Origin: Klebsormidium nitens
Lineage: Eukaryota > Streptophyta > Klebsormidiophyceae > Klebsormidiales > Klebsormidiaceae
Assembly (NCBI GenBank): GCA_000708835.1
Contig: DF237676.1
Location: 1-39,989 of the forward strand
Reading direction: 5' to 3'
DNA: 39,989 bases
Positions 1-14,650 of the stretch are shown here, one piece after another. Both the position numbers and the translations under genes were made by a program. Numbering within the stretch: the stretch's first letter is position 1; each line of letters starts with the position of its first letter. Under the pieces are notes generated by a model that had not been told where the DNA came from, searched no databases, and worked only from the letters and a program-made list of their open reading frames with translations.

Positions 1-84
1 CGAGGAGTCAAAGGTCGAGTAGGCCATGCATAGTCTGTGCCGGCAGGGATAGACGGGTAGCATTAGGCCACGTGGCCGTTCCCG

Positions 85-667
85 ATGCCAGCCGGCAGAG
101 GAGACGATACTGCACGGCACCCTGAGCTCATGTTGATTGTCAAGAGCACCCCAGTCGGCCGCCCTCTCCCGAATGTCCAACGTGACGTCAAGGATGTCAT
201 GATGGAGGCTGGCATTGCGAGTGCCGTCCTTGAAGTGCTCAAGCAGCACTGCCGGCCGATGTCGCGCGTTGGTTTGCCGCTCAAAACGTGGGCCATGTGT
301 TTCTCCGACGTGGGAAGCCTCTGCGCTGGGGAGCGTTTTCTTGGAGACTATGCGGAGAAGCTAGCTCGTCTTGGACTCGTTGTCGAGAGGTTGAGCTTAG
401 CGCAGTCGAGAGGCGGGGGGAGCGGTTAAGTTCGCCGCTGAAGCGAACACATTTGGGGCGGGGGTTGGAACCTCCGCAACTCGGGCGGTCCAGGCGGCTA
501 CTGCCGCCACGGGGCATGCGGCGCTAGATGGGGGGCGCGCAGCCGCGGCACTTGCCTTGGCGTCCGCAGCGCCTGCTCCCGTTATGCAGGCCGCGCTCCA
601 GCTGCTGCTCCAGAACTTGCCGCAGGCGAACAAGGCGGGGAGAAGAAGGGAGATTAGCTTGCCGTAG
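85..667 (+). CDS. 3' part of an unidentified gene, frame broken at a G run
   Basis: No family recognised. The frame opening at 85 encodes a hydrophobic/helical stretch (around DVMMEAGIASAVLEVL) and reaches a stop at 427-429 just after a run of six G (415-420). Reading on with one G fewer joins it without a break to a second frame that runs to a TAG at 665-667. That second part is Ala-rich, then leucine-rich (QAALQLLLQNL), and ends in a basic tail (AGRRREISLP). Composition and open length look coding on both sides of the G run, so I read this as one C-terminal exon with either an assembly error or a real frameshift. A TAG at 64-66 lies in frame upstream, so either the ATG at 85 is the start or an acceptor lies between 66 and about 120. 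Earlier exons may be outside the window. Confidence 0.35.
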
Positions 668-1656
668 AACCTAGCATTTAATTGGAGACACTTTTGATAA
701 ACCCGTTGCCTCCGATTGGTGTTGCTATGTGACTTTTATACCCGGTAGTTACGCCATGCTGAGGTAGCATGTCATGTTAGCCATGTTGCTTTGTTGTTAG
801 TATTAAACTGCTTGGTAACTAGTATAGAAGCATTTATTGTTGATTATTGCTCATCTTGTTTTGATGAAGCCCGAACTCCGAAATTGCTTGTTTCTGCGCC
901 ATGGGTCCAGGTGCCTAAGCGTGTATAAAACGAAGTGACCATGGTACCCTAATCATGTTCTGCAACTTGAAGTTTTGCAATGGCGCAAGCATACGAGTAG
1001 CTACTATATTGCACGCAGAATCTGGCTTTCCGCATCGTTTTCAATCGCGGTTTCGATTCGATGATTCTTGAAACCCTGTTTCCAGCCTATTAAAAGAATT
1101 GAACCGCCGAAATCGGTGACGAAATGCAGTTGTTTTCACCAACTATAAGGCTAGGCTATTTCCGGGTAGCAGAATCGTGCGCCCTCGGACCATATTTTGT
1201 GATTTGGGTGACCGTTGGCAAGATTGCCGACCCGGCCGGTTTGACCAATTTGCCCGATTATCGGAAGTGCGGGTGGTGGTTCAATATGTCCATGCGCATA
1301 CTAGGTATCAGACTACCGGTACGTAGGTATGCAGGCTGCTCGGGCCCGGGGCTGCTCAGGCTTGTCTACAACTTCTCCACAATTTTCGGCGCTTTATTAG
1401 TTCAAGCAGGCCAATGGGTAAATATTTGGGGCCCTGTATAGCGTTACTGCGATCAGATAAGGAGTTTAAAGCTTTTTATTCTTTAATTTTACAGGACAGG
1501 TATGCAGTTGGTGCATTCTCGCATCTAGCTTTGGAGAAGAGCTAGCATGTTATGGGACAATCGCCGACTTAGCCGAGCACGGCTCCGAAACAATGTCCAT
1601 AAAATAATAATAACAACTCGGATGAGTCACTCTTCAAAAAGCGACTCTACAGTGAC
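668..1656. other. intergenic, no gene seen
   Basis: AT-richer sequence with only short, compositionally unremarkable frames. I see no splice-consistent exon series, RNA gene or long repeat. Confidence 0.5.
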
Positions 1657-2026
1657 ATGCAGTTTCAATGCAGCAATCTGGCCGATTGCAAAGCTGCATT
1701 TGATCCTCTATCCGGCTCGAGAACCCTTGAGAAAGACAAAACACAGCTTGGGGTCACTGGGCCAGAAATCAAGACTTCCTTGCATTTGGACTGTCAGAAA
1801 GACTTTATTCCGAGGATCTCTGCTGAAGACATTCCTAAACGTTCTGGCCGCGCTGGCCAAGCTCTCAGAGACTCTTTGCAGGTGGATGACTCGTGAGTGT
1901 CGATACCTCTCTGGTGTTCTCCTCCCCGAGCTGTATAATGTATGCTATATCCTCCGGGCACCAAGATCCTGATTATTGAAGGAGCACCCCAGATCAGAAG
2001 CTCCTGCGAAAGGGAAAATCGTTTGA
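1657..2026 (+). CDS. possible two-exon small protein, unknown function
   Basis: Not recognised. Exon 1 (1657-1892) starts with ATG and encodes a hydrophilic sequence with three cysteines (CSNLADC near the N-terminus, then LDC). It ends at a strong donor, GACTC|GTGAGT. A candidate acceptor at 1991-1992 (CCCCAG) joins in frame to exon 2 (1993-2026), which adds the short tail SSEAPAKGKIV and a TGA. The product would be 89 aa, with a 100-nt intron. In favour: the donor is near consensus, the phase matches, and this frame is richer in ordinary coding residues than the overlapping longer frame. Against: the acceptor has a poor pyrimidine tract, there is no homolog I know, and upstream exons could exist. 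Confidence 0.3.
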
Positions 2027-2662
2027 AGATGCATCGTCTCAATTACTCCAATTGCAGGCATGGTTCATGCTCTTCATCCTGCTTCACTAAGCGTAAAGTT
2101 TTTCGGGTTTTGTTCCGTTTAATTTGTCTTGGCCGAGCCCCATCATGAGATAAGTCATACATTGAATAAAATCTGCATAGTTGAACCAAAGGCGTGTGCC
2201 AGATAGAATCAACGCAAATGCATATATGCCAATACACTGGTTGCAATCAACAAATGCATTTGTTTGTTATCACTACCTAGCATGCTCCAAACGAGGAAGA
2301 GTACGCAATAAAGAAAGGCTGTCAGCTTCCTTAATTGTCAACTCAACCTCCTCCCTATCGTCCCTGCTTTGTTGCATGCAAAACTTCTCCAGTATTCATT
2401 TTGAAAACATGCCGGAAGGCAAAACATATCATCTGGAACCGTCGTTTCGAGAAGAATCACGTGTTAGCACGAAGGCTGGATTTCTTTACACTCGAGTTCA
2501 GCTTATGCTGCTCTCTAGTCTTTGTGTCTACTTGGATAGTTCTTCATGTGCGTATAGGCTCCCCCGGCCCTCAATCTACTCCGGTCACTACCTTCAAGTG
2601 CAAGTCTTATATAGATCAGCCTTGGGACTTTCGCTCATTGATTTGGAAGAAGAAAAGCGTCA
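2027..2662. other. intergenic/3' flank, no gene seen
   Basis: AT-rich flank between the small plus-strand gene and the 3' end of the minus-strand methyltransferase. Open frames here look like chance; nothing recognisable. Confidence 0.5.
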
Positions 2663-4973
2663 TTATTGAGCTTGGCACCATTGTTTTGGTTCTCCATTTG
2701 TTTCATCTATTTCCCGAAGTTCAAAGATAGGCAAGCCAGTTGTGGAATCACAATTGTTCCACTTGCGATCCTCATCAGAACAATCCTGATCCAACTCCCT
2801 ACGCCACTTTTTGAAAGATCGAGGACCATCCAATGAAGGATACTTCATGATCTGAGCATTGCGGACGTACACCGAGTCAACCATCCTGTGCAGAAAGCGC
2901 CACGAAGTAAGAGCAGGCTCCTGTAGAATCAATTTTGTGAGGTGGATAGACTCGGGGCTGGCACTTTTCGGTCCCACTCAGAATTTCAATGGTTTCAGGT
3001 GTACGATGCTCCCCCATCGTCTCAATGATTATCAAGTGCGTGGTACACAGGCAGTCATGGTAGCTGTATCAGGACTGTCCAAAAAACAACTTCAAGCATC
3101 CAGCTCCCATTATACGGGGTCCATCCGACTTTCTAGTAAGCACAAAGTACATGTATACGAGTCAGTTGAACAAGGAGGACCGAGCTTACCGGCCCGCGTG
3201 TCGGAAGAAGTGGTTGCGATAAAGAAGTTCTGCAACTTTGGAATACCTGAAAAGGTGCTTGACTTATGGGTAGAAATGTTATGACAAGGTATTACTGTTT
3301 ACTCCGTAAAGCCATCAAGGAGCAATAGGTATCTGGGCAAAATATAGTGCTTGAGATTCGCATATTCTCTGCATTCTTCATTTTGCTTCTGGATCAATGG
3401 TTCATCAGACTTGAGAAGGAATGAGCAGCTCCATATGGAAAAACCCGGCTCACTGTGCTCGAAGGAAAATGTAGTCAATGAATCGATCATGTCTGGCCGT
3501 CTCCACAACCCATGCTTGCACGTTCCACTCATCAAATGGAAAACACCTGCAACACAAGAAACGAGGTGAGTGCCCTCTAGCGATGGACTTTGCTCCGAAG
3601 AAGAAAAGCAAAGTTCGTTTTGCAGTCAAGCTTTGTGAATCTTTGCAATGTAGATGGGTTCTTTGTTGCACTAGTACTGGCCAAAACTTGAAGGTCTCGT
3701 CTGCATTGAAATGTCCGAGCTCTAAAAATTTGATGGCAACTCCAGGAAGATTGCATGAACACTCAGCACCAACGACCAGGTCCGAAAAATGCGTATTGAC
3801 AGAAGAGGATCAGAAAGTATCAAATCCAGCTGATGCATGAAAGGCCAGTGGCTACAACTCAACAGCCACCTGGACAATCGAGACTCGTCTGCGGTCTTCT
3901 TGTCTTTGAAATTGTATGATACTCTGCCGAAGGTTTTGCAGTAAGCAGTTGAAGGAGGCAAACTTCCTATGTTACTTCAACTGAAAACATATGCAGAGCC
4001 ACCATGATCAGGTTGTCAACTAGAGCGAGCTGATGCACCAAGCGGCAGTGGTGGCACCTGGAAGAGAAGCGCTCCTCATGATGCGTAAATCTCTCACAGC
4101 ACCAAGCCAAGAAACAGGCTTGGAATCATGATAGGTACGGAGCTACTCATGGGTCAAAAGTCCCCATTCTGCAAAATGAAATGTGAAGAGAGATGATTGG
4201 TATTACTGTGAATTGATGGTTTTCATGCCTCACCTCACTGCATGAAGCTCAGCCCCCTCGACATCCAATGAGATAAAGTCTATCCTTGAGACGCCGTGCT
4301 CTCTCAGAACGGCGTCTAGTTGCCTGCACCTCACGGTGATTGTCTCTGAGCTGTTTGCTCCGAGTTGCACCATGTGTGCATCCTGATCTGAAGCACCAAC
4401 AACAAAGCCAACGTCTACATTGTCCTTTACATGCACGCAATGAGGAACAAGCGTACAAGAGCGATTTGTAAACAGCAGAGCCTTATCTGGATTTGGCTCC
4501 CAGCACAAACCCCCCCACCCCAAGCACTTGTCGAAGAAAAGCGTGTTTGAATGGGCGAACGCATCATTCGCACCAATGTCGATGTAGAATCCTTCACCAA
4601 AAGGAATGTGCAAGAAAAAATTATGGTACAGGAACCAGTCTTGATAGATTTGCGAGAAGGACTTTGGCTTTCCTGTAAAAATGCTTCTACAGTGCTCCTG
4701 AAACTCTGGGTCCACTTTCAACAGTATAGCCTCAATCTCCTTCAGTAATGGCCCGCTCTTCAATTGTGGTCGTACACGGGGGTCAGTGCTGAAAGAATAC
4801 CCCAAGAATCTGTCCTGTGCCGTTGAGTCAGTGTCAACACCAGCCACTGTCGAAATGTGGTGGTCCCTCCAATGAAGCTGAAGAGCAGCGGAGTAGATGA
4901 AAATGATTAGAATGCCAATAGAGGCCCCCAGCAGCTGCCTGCGACCTACTCTAATCTCCATCTCGCAAGTCAT
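2663..4973 (-). CDS. FkbM-family (Methyltransf_21) methyltransferase with N-terminal membrane anchor
   Basis: Predicted SAM-dependent methyltransferase of the FkbM/Methyltransf_21 type, probably acting on a glycan or small metabolite in the secretory pathway; the substrate is unknown. Exons on the minus strand: 4973-4234, 3546-3454, 3246-3190 and 2885-2663. All junctions are GT-AG and the phases agree, giving 370 aa. Residues about 14-31 form one hydrophobic segment after a basic N-terminus, a type II signal anchor. Family motifs are the SAM-binding YIDIGAND (130-137), WEPNP (158-162) and ISLDVEGAE (234-242). Exon 2 supplies the expected FPFDEW...VVET strand. Exons 3-4 supply the closing HAGRMVDSVYVRN segment, which resembles the usual D-x-V-Y-V-R ending. 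Exon 3 is only 57 nt. The start is the only ATG before the anchor. It is head-to-head with the CHZ-like gene (383 bp between ATGs). Family assignment is good; substrate and exact 3' exon borders are inference. Confidence 0.8.
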
Positions 4974-5356
4974 GGATTGACCGTTTGGAAAGCAGGCTTG
5001 TTTGTCCGCGCACCATTGCTTCGACGCGGGCCCCGGGCTTCGCCGAGGGGTCTTCGTAGTAGGTATTAGGTATCGGAGGGCTGACTCGAGCTACAGCTCT
5101 AGCAAATTTCCTCGGGGTCAGGTGGGTGCGGCACTGCCACCATGCACTGCACACATTCAACCACCATATCTCAGTATCTGACGACGTTTGCTGGTATTAT
5201 TGAAGGGGCGTTCAATCTCAGGGTGCACCTGAGAAAGCCAAACGGGTGGAATAGCGACAGTTCTTCTTTGGTTCAGCATACCGCAACTTAGGTCTTTGAT
5301 TGCGGGGTGGTGCAAAATTGTGAAGACTATCGCCTCAGGGTCGCCGCGTCGCCAGC
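4974..5356. promoter_or_regulatory. shared divergent upstream region
   Basis: The 383 bases between the ATG of the minus-strand methyltransferase and the ATG of the plus-strand acidic protein must hold both 5' UTRs and both promoters, if the two starts are right. I see no clear TATA box on either strand. The bidirectional role is inferred from spacing only. Confidence 0.45.
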
Positions 5357-7175
5357 ATGTCCTCCAAGAAGTCAGATGATGCAAAAGGAAAGAGGAAGGT
5401 AGAAGAAGAGGAGGAAGAGGAGGAGGACGACGACGATGAGGGGGAGGAAGTCCTAGAAGGGGGTGAGGAGGAGGAAGGAGACGAGGACGAGGACGAAGAC
5501 GACGAGGTATTCTTTTGGTCATGGCCTGAGGAACATACTTCCTAGATCAGCTTTGCTTTTTGTTGACTTGTTTGCTGCTTTTCTGGTCTGCGCTCGCTTT
5601 GATTGCTAAGTACACTGTGCCATGTGTGTGCGATGGTCTGGGGCTGTCGGATAAGTGCGCAAGTGAACGCTGCGGACCAGGCCTTTCGATGTCAATGTAG
5701 CTCAGTGTACAATGTGATCTTGCAATCTTGAATCTGGCTGATGCACCTCGAGGCAGTTAGCAATGCTGCAAAAGCATGGGCAGAATTTCAAAGCTTGCAG
5801 CCAGCTTGAGGTGGGCAACGTGTCTGCTTGAGTACCCTTAAGCTCTGCCGCATAGCCCCCTTTGAAATTCATGCATGATTGATGATCTGCAAAACTGTGG
5901 TCTCCAACAATAATGTATCAAACACGTTCAGGTTCCGGAAGTGCTCATTATGTTCCAGTTTCCAGCAAAGATGTGTTTGTTGTGACTATCTGGGTCCATG
6001 CATACATGGCTTACTTGTCCTTCTGCTGACAGTCTGGGTGTCCTTGGGTCCAAAAGGCTCCAAAGTCTCGTCGTTTGAAAGAAAATTGCAACTGTTTGAA
6101 TGCTTGTTTTACCCCCAAGCTTTGCTTCAAGCTCTTCAATTCTTACAAAGATCTCATGATGGCATGCATCAGATAGACTGGCAGTTGTCGAGTGGGCTCG
6201 TACATGGTCTGTTTGGTTCTGATGTCTTTTGGGTATGTTGAGGTGCCTGTGCCTTCTTTTGGCCACTCCATACACATGAGCCTCAGCGTTGAATCGCCTG
6301 GGGTCCTATGCGTTCACAGGAAGAAGAGGAAGAAGCACCCAGGAAGGGTGGGGGGTCTGGAAGCGGGTCTTCTCATCGCCCATCCAAAAAGAGCAAATCT
6401 TCAGAAGAGAACGAAGAGGAGGAGGTGGAGGAAGTTGCGGGACTGTCAGGCAAGTGGGACGGCTTTGTTAGTTCTGAGTTCATGATTCGGATTGCCCATT
6501 GAATCGCTCCAACAACAGTCACTTCACTCCCAGCTTTCATCAGTGCCAGGTCAAGTGCATTCAAAGGCAATTGATCTGCATCAGTCGAGTTTGCATCCTT
6601 GGAACGTGAGGAGCTTTTGGTACCGCCTTCCGCTTATGTAAGAGTAACCCTCTGACGAGTCGCTAAAAGGCTTTGCAATTGACCAAAAAGTGCGGTGAAC
6701 AGTTTGTCATTGGACCGGAGCTCGAGGGTAGTGCACCCCATATCGCCCATGAGAGCGTCTGTCCTTCATCCGAACAAGTTTGACAGAGTGTGGGATGCAA
6801 GAATCAACCTTCCTGTTCAGAAAGCTGTCATAAACGGTAGTGATGGCAGAGTCCTGGTTTTGCACATTTACCAAGCCCAAAGAGATTTGGAACTGATGTT
6901 AGACTGCCATTAGAGATTCAGAGCTTTTGTCAAAAAGGTAAACCGATACCGCAGACAAAGATTTAGAGGTAGTTGGTGACCAGGTAGTTCGCTTTGTATA
7001 CCTTGTTTCAGCTTATCTTAAGGTTGTCTGAACCTGAGCTGTTTTGCACGTTCCATCAGGTGATGAAGTGGACCCGAACCTGATCCTGCCCCATAGAACA
7101 AGGAGAGTGGGGGAGAAAGCGCCCCCCCAATACAGCTACGATGCAGGGGACGACGATGACAGCGACGATGATTAG
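5357..7175 (+). CDS. acidic nuclear protein with CHZ-like histone-chaperone motif
   Basis: Predicted 131-aa, highly acidic protein, probably a histone H2A.Z-H2B chaperone of the CHZ1 type. Exons: 5357-5506, 6320-6449 and 7060-7175; phases 0 and 1 match across both introns. Residues 4-14 are a basic KKSDDAKGKRK patch and 16-56 are almost all Glu/Asp. Residues 70-76 are a second Lys-rich patch (RPSKKSK), a possible nuclear localisation signal. The segment DEVDPNLILPHRTRR (95-109) resembles the CHZ core (acidic, then D-x-x-x-I, then R-x-T/R-R). The tail is again Asp-rich (DDDDSDDD). Intron 2 appears to use a GC donor, CAG|GCAAGT. The ATG at 5357 is the first in frame and fits the divergent layout. 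The gene model is well supported by phase; the CHZ call rests on one short motif, and a generic acidic nuclear protein is the alternative. Confidence 0.6.
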
Positions 7176-8379
7176 TTGAGAGCTTTTTGTAGCTTGCCTT
7201 TTTCGTGGGCCAGGTGATGGCATCTCGACATCGTCCCCACATTTTCACATGGCCAATTCAGAAGCTGGAGGAATCGTACTTGCCAAGTAACGACCTGGTA
7301 CTACTGCATGAGGCTGGATTTCCGCGCACTGAGAAGGGGGTGAGAAACCCTTTTTTGGCAAATGGTTGGAGGAACTTAGCCATCCAAATGCTCTTTCGTG
7401 GAAAAACTCCCACACCCATAGTCCGTACTCAATATCAACATTCGAATACACCTATATGCTGTGCAAGGTGTGGGGGGCCAAGTACCGTGATAAAATGACT
7501 CATTTTCGCAAGGAGCAATGCTAAACACCGCTTGGATTGTGGTACACGACTCGATCTGTGACAATTCCAAGGCACAAGTTATATTATACAGATTAATCAT
7601 GCCGGCTCACACAAAATATTGCGCATGCATGTCGCATTCTGACACCTGAATTCGTAAACATTAAGTCATGCATGCCAGATGATGATCCTACATATATAGC
7701 CTCTATATATGCAGGCACATACGGGTATACCCCACGTACTACGGGAATGTTCACAAGCATGCCGGCTCACCGGGTCAAGTTTGCAATTCTACGCGACTTT
7801 TCATTAGCATGCAATAGTTGTATTACTTGATGGAGCCTGCCGGGGAGAATAAGGCGCCCTTGTAAGTGCTAGACATGGTCGAGATCCGACCAGTGAGCAT
7901 TGCCGCAAGCAGCTTTCAGTAATGGACCACGTGCAGTGTGTACCGTCACAAAGGCTCTTCATTGCAGCTATGTGTTGTATAGTCATCAAATGCATCCCAG
8001 TCAAACTGAAGCTCGCCTGATTTGGGGACCACATAAGGCCAGATACACCCTTTAGCAGTGTAGGACGAAGGAAACAGGGTTTGCCATAAGCTCATCCACC
8101 TGTGTGTCGACAGTGACTGTGTTGAATGCGTAAACTACAACAAGTTCAATCTATGCTTGCCTGCCAGACTGATGGGCAACACCAGCTGTGTCCCTATATG
8201 CCAGCTGTTCTGCATTTGCACAACAGCTTGGCGCGTGTGGCAGCGCTCTCTTCAGGCCATGTCGCAGTCTAACCGCGACTCAACTAACTCATACACGATG
8301 CTTATTTGTCGCCGGAGGTGCAAGTCCACAAGCATACCGCAGCGATTTAATCAACAAGTTCCAAAGACTGGCGCAGTGC
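7176..8379. other. convergent 3' region with small palindrome and direct repeat
   Basis: Space between two convergent genes, so it holds both 3' UTRs. It contains a perfect palindrome with 9-nt arms and a 3-nt loop (7691-7711, arm CATATATAG) and a 13-nt direct repeat CATGCCGGCTCAC (7598-7610 and 7758-7770). No coding exon is supported. Confidence 0.5.
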
Positions 8380-13292
<4,913 letters not shown>

Positions 13293-13531
13293 TGTCCCTC
13301 AAGCTGCAGAAAAGCCCGCTCTGAAAGAATCTATACCAAGAAACCAAACAACAGCGGATGGACTTTCTGAAAATTTCCAATGCGCCTGTCCCTCAAGAAT
13401 CCTTCAGGCTCAGCTAACTTCCAAGCTTTGCTGATGTCAATGCTTTGACGTGCATATGCATTTCCTGCAAACGTGACCGTGACGATCAGTTTTCCTAGCT
13501 CCGAAGTGGGTCCACCAACTGAAGAATTGCG

Positions 13532-13585
13532 AATTCTCGACGTTCGCAGTTAGTCGAGAATTACGGTTCTCTGCTAACGAGAACC
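13532..13585. promoter_or_regulatory. two adjacent perfect hairpin-type inverted repeats upstream of the reductoisomerase
   Basis: First: AATTCTCGA (13532-13540) and its exact complement TCGAGAATT (13554-13562), with a 13-nt spacer. Second: GGTTCTC (13565-13571) and GAGAACC (13579-13585), with a 7-nt spacer. Both contain a TTCTC/GAGAA half-site, about 240-290 bp upstream of the ATG at 13292. A pair of dyad binding sites is one reading; chance or relic repeats are others. Confidence 0.5.
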
Positions 13586-13818
13586 TAACCCTGTTTCGCC
13601 GCTTTTAAAGCCGCGTCATCGCGACATCATCTTTTTCAATCTGTCGCTCAGCAAGCGCAACTTACACCCGGGTCAATAAGTTTTGTACCTGAGGTTTTTC
13701 ACGATTGCAAGTAGGATACCTTTTGGAGTGGCGGTTTATAAAATTTAAAAATTCTTAGGCTTCAATTATCCTATTAGTGTGCCCGGCTGAAGTAAGATAT
13801 CTGAAAAGTTGCGAAATT

Positions 13819-14030
13819 GCTGCCTGAGCTGTCCGTCCTGGCCATCCAGCGGGATCTGTAGATGGACTCTGTACTTGATGGACAGCAAGCTGTCTATGTA
13901 GACCGCAATTTGCGGGCGCGAATTCACCATATCGGGATTTTTGAGAACTCGGGGACTGCTGTCCGAGCCGTCCATGCCGTCCATCCAGCGGAATTTGTAG
14001 GCGAACTCTGCACTTGATGGACAGCACTGC
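13819..14030. repeat. two diverged copies of a ~72-bp repeat
   Basis: Copy A begins at about 13819 and copy B at about 13958 (offset 139). They share runs such as CCATCCAGCGG, TGTAG and CTTGATGGACAGCA. By eye the identity is around four fifths over 70 or more bases. The apparently long minus-strand frames over this stretch come from the repeat and show no coding character. It lies in the space between the reductoisomerase and the divergent NPGP gene; otherwise I see no gene in 13293-14650. Confidence 0.6.
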
Positions 14031-14650
14031 CGTCCAGAAGCGCGCGTTTTGAGGAGCGGATGGGGGGACACAAGCATTCACAGATTCAGCAAGTAGGAAA
14101 TGTTCCAGCTGGTTTCTTCGTTGGCACATATCCTGAGCGGGTAGCGGCTTCCATGTGCGTGATGCCTCCTGCTGTAGACTGACAGAGCTAAAAGTGGGCG
14201 GGCTTTAGAGGAGTTGCAGGGCAGATTGGTGTGGCTTAGGGTTTCCAGCTTAGTTGGCAAACAATCTGGGCAGGAACTGGCATTCTGGACGCTGTGGTGG
14301 CGCACTCTAAAGCGTTCCTGAGAATGCTGTGGACCAGGTAAGTAGCTACCTGGTTGCGTCTACATGCACTCGTAGTGTAGAACAATGTGTCAGGCAGAGG
14401 TTGGCCCAGCCGCTTCTGGACCAGCTTGAAGAATGCAACTGAGCAACTCAGTCTGAAGGAGGTGGACGTGGTTTTAGGGGTTGTTGCGCTGATTTCTCAT
14501 GAGTGCGCACTGATGGGAGTTGCATACGCAGTAAAGGTGCAAACATGTCAGAACTGCGCATCCAGATGTTTGTTGAGACAAACTAGTATTCAATCCTTTA
14601 TGACTCTGGTCTTGTAGGGGCAGGAAAGCTGGTCCTTGAACCGTCTCGTC

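Noticed and set aside
2663-4973. Bacterial contamination or recent bacterial transfer for the FkbM-type gene
   Set aside because: Three phase-consistent introns and a eukaryotic-style signal anchor show a resident nuclear gene; older transfer cannot be judged here.
13755-14129. Minus-strand frames with repeated VHLQIPLDG-like phrases, looking like a repeat protein
   Set aside because: The repetition comes from two diverged DNA copies; the phrase falls in different frames in the two copies, and no start or splice context fits.
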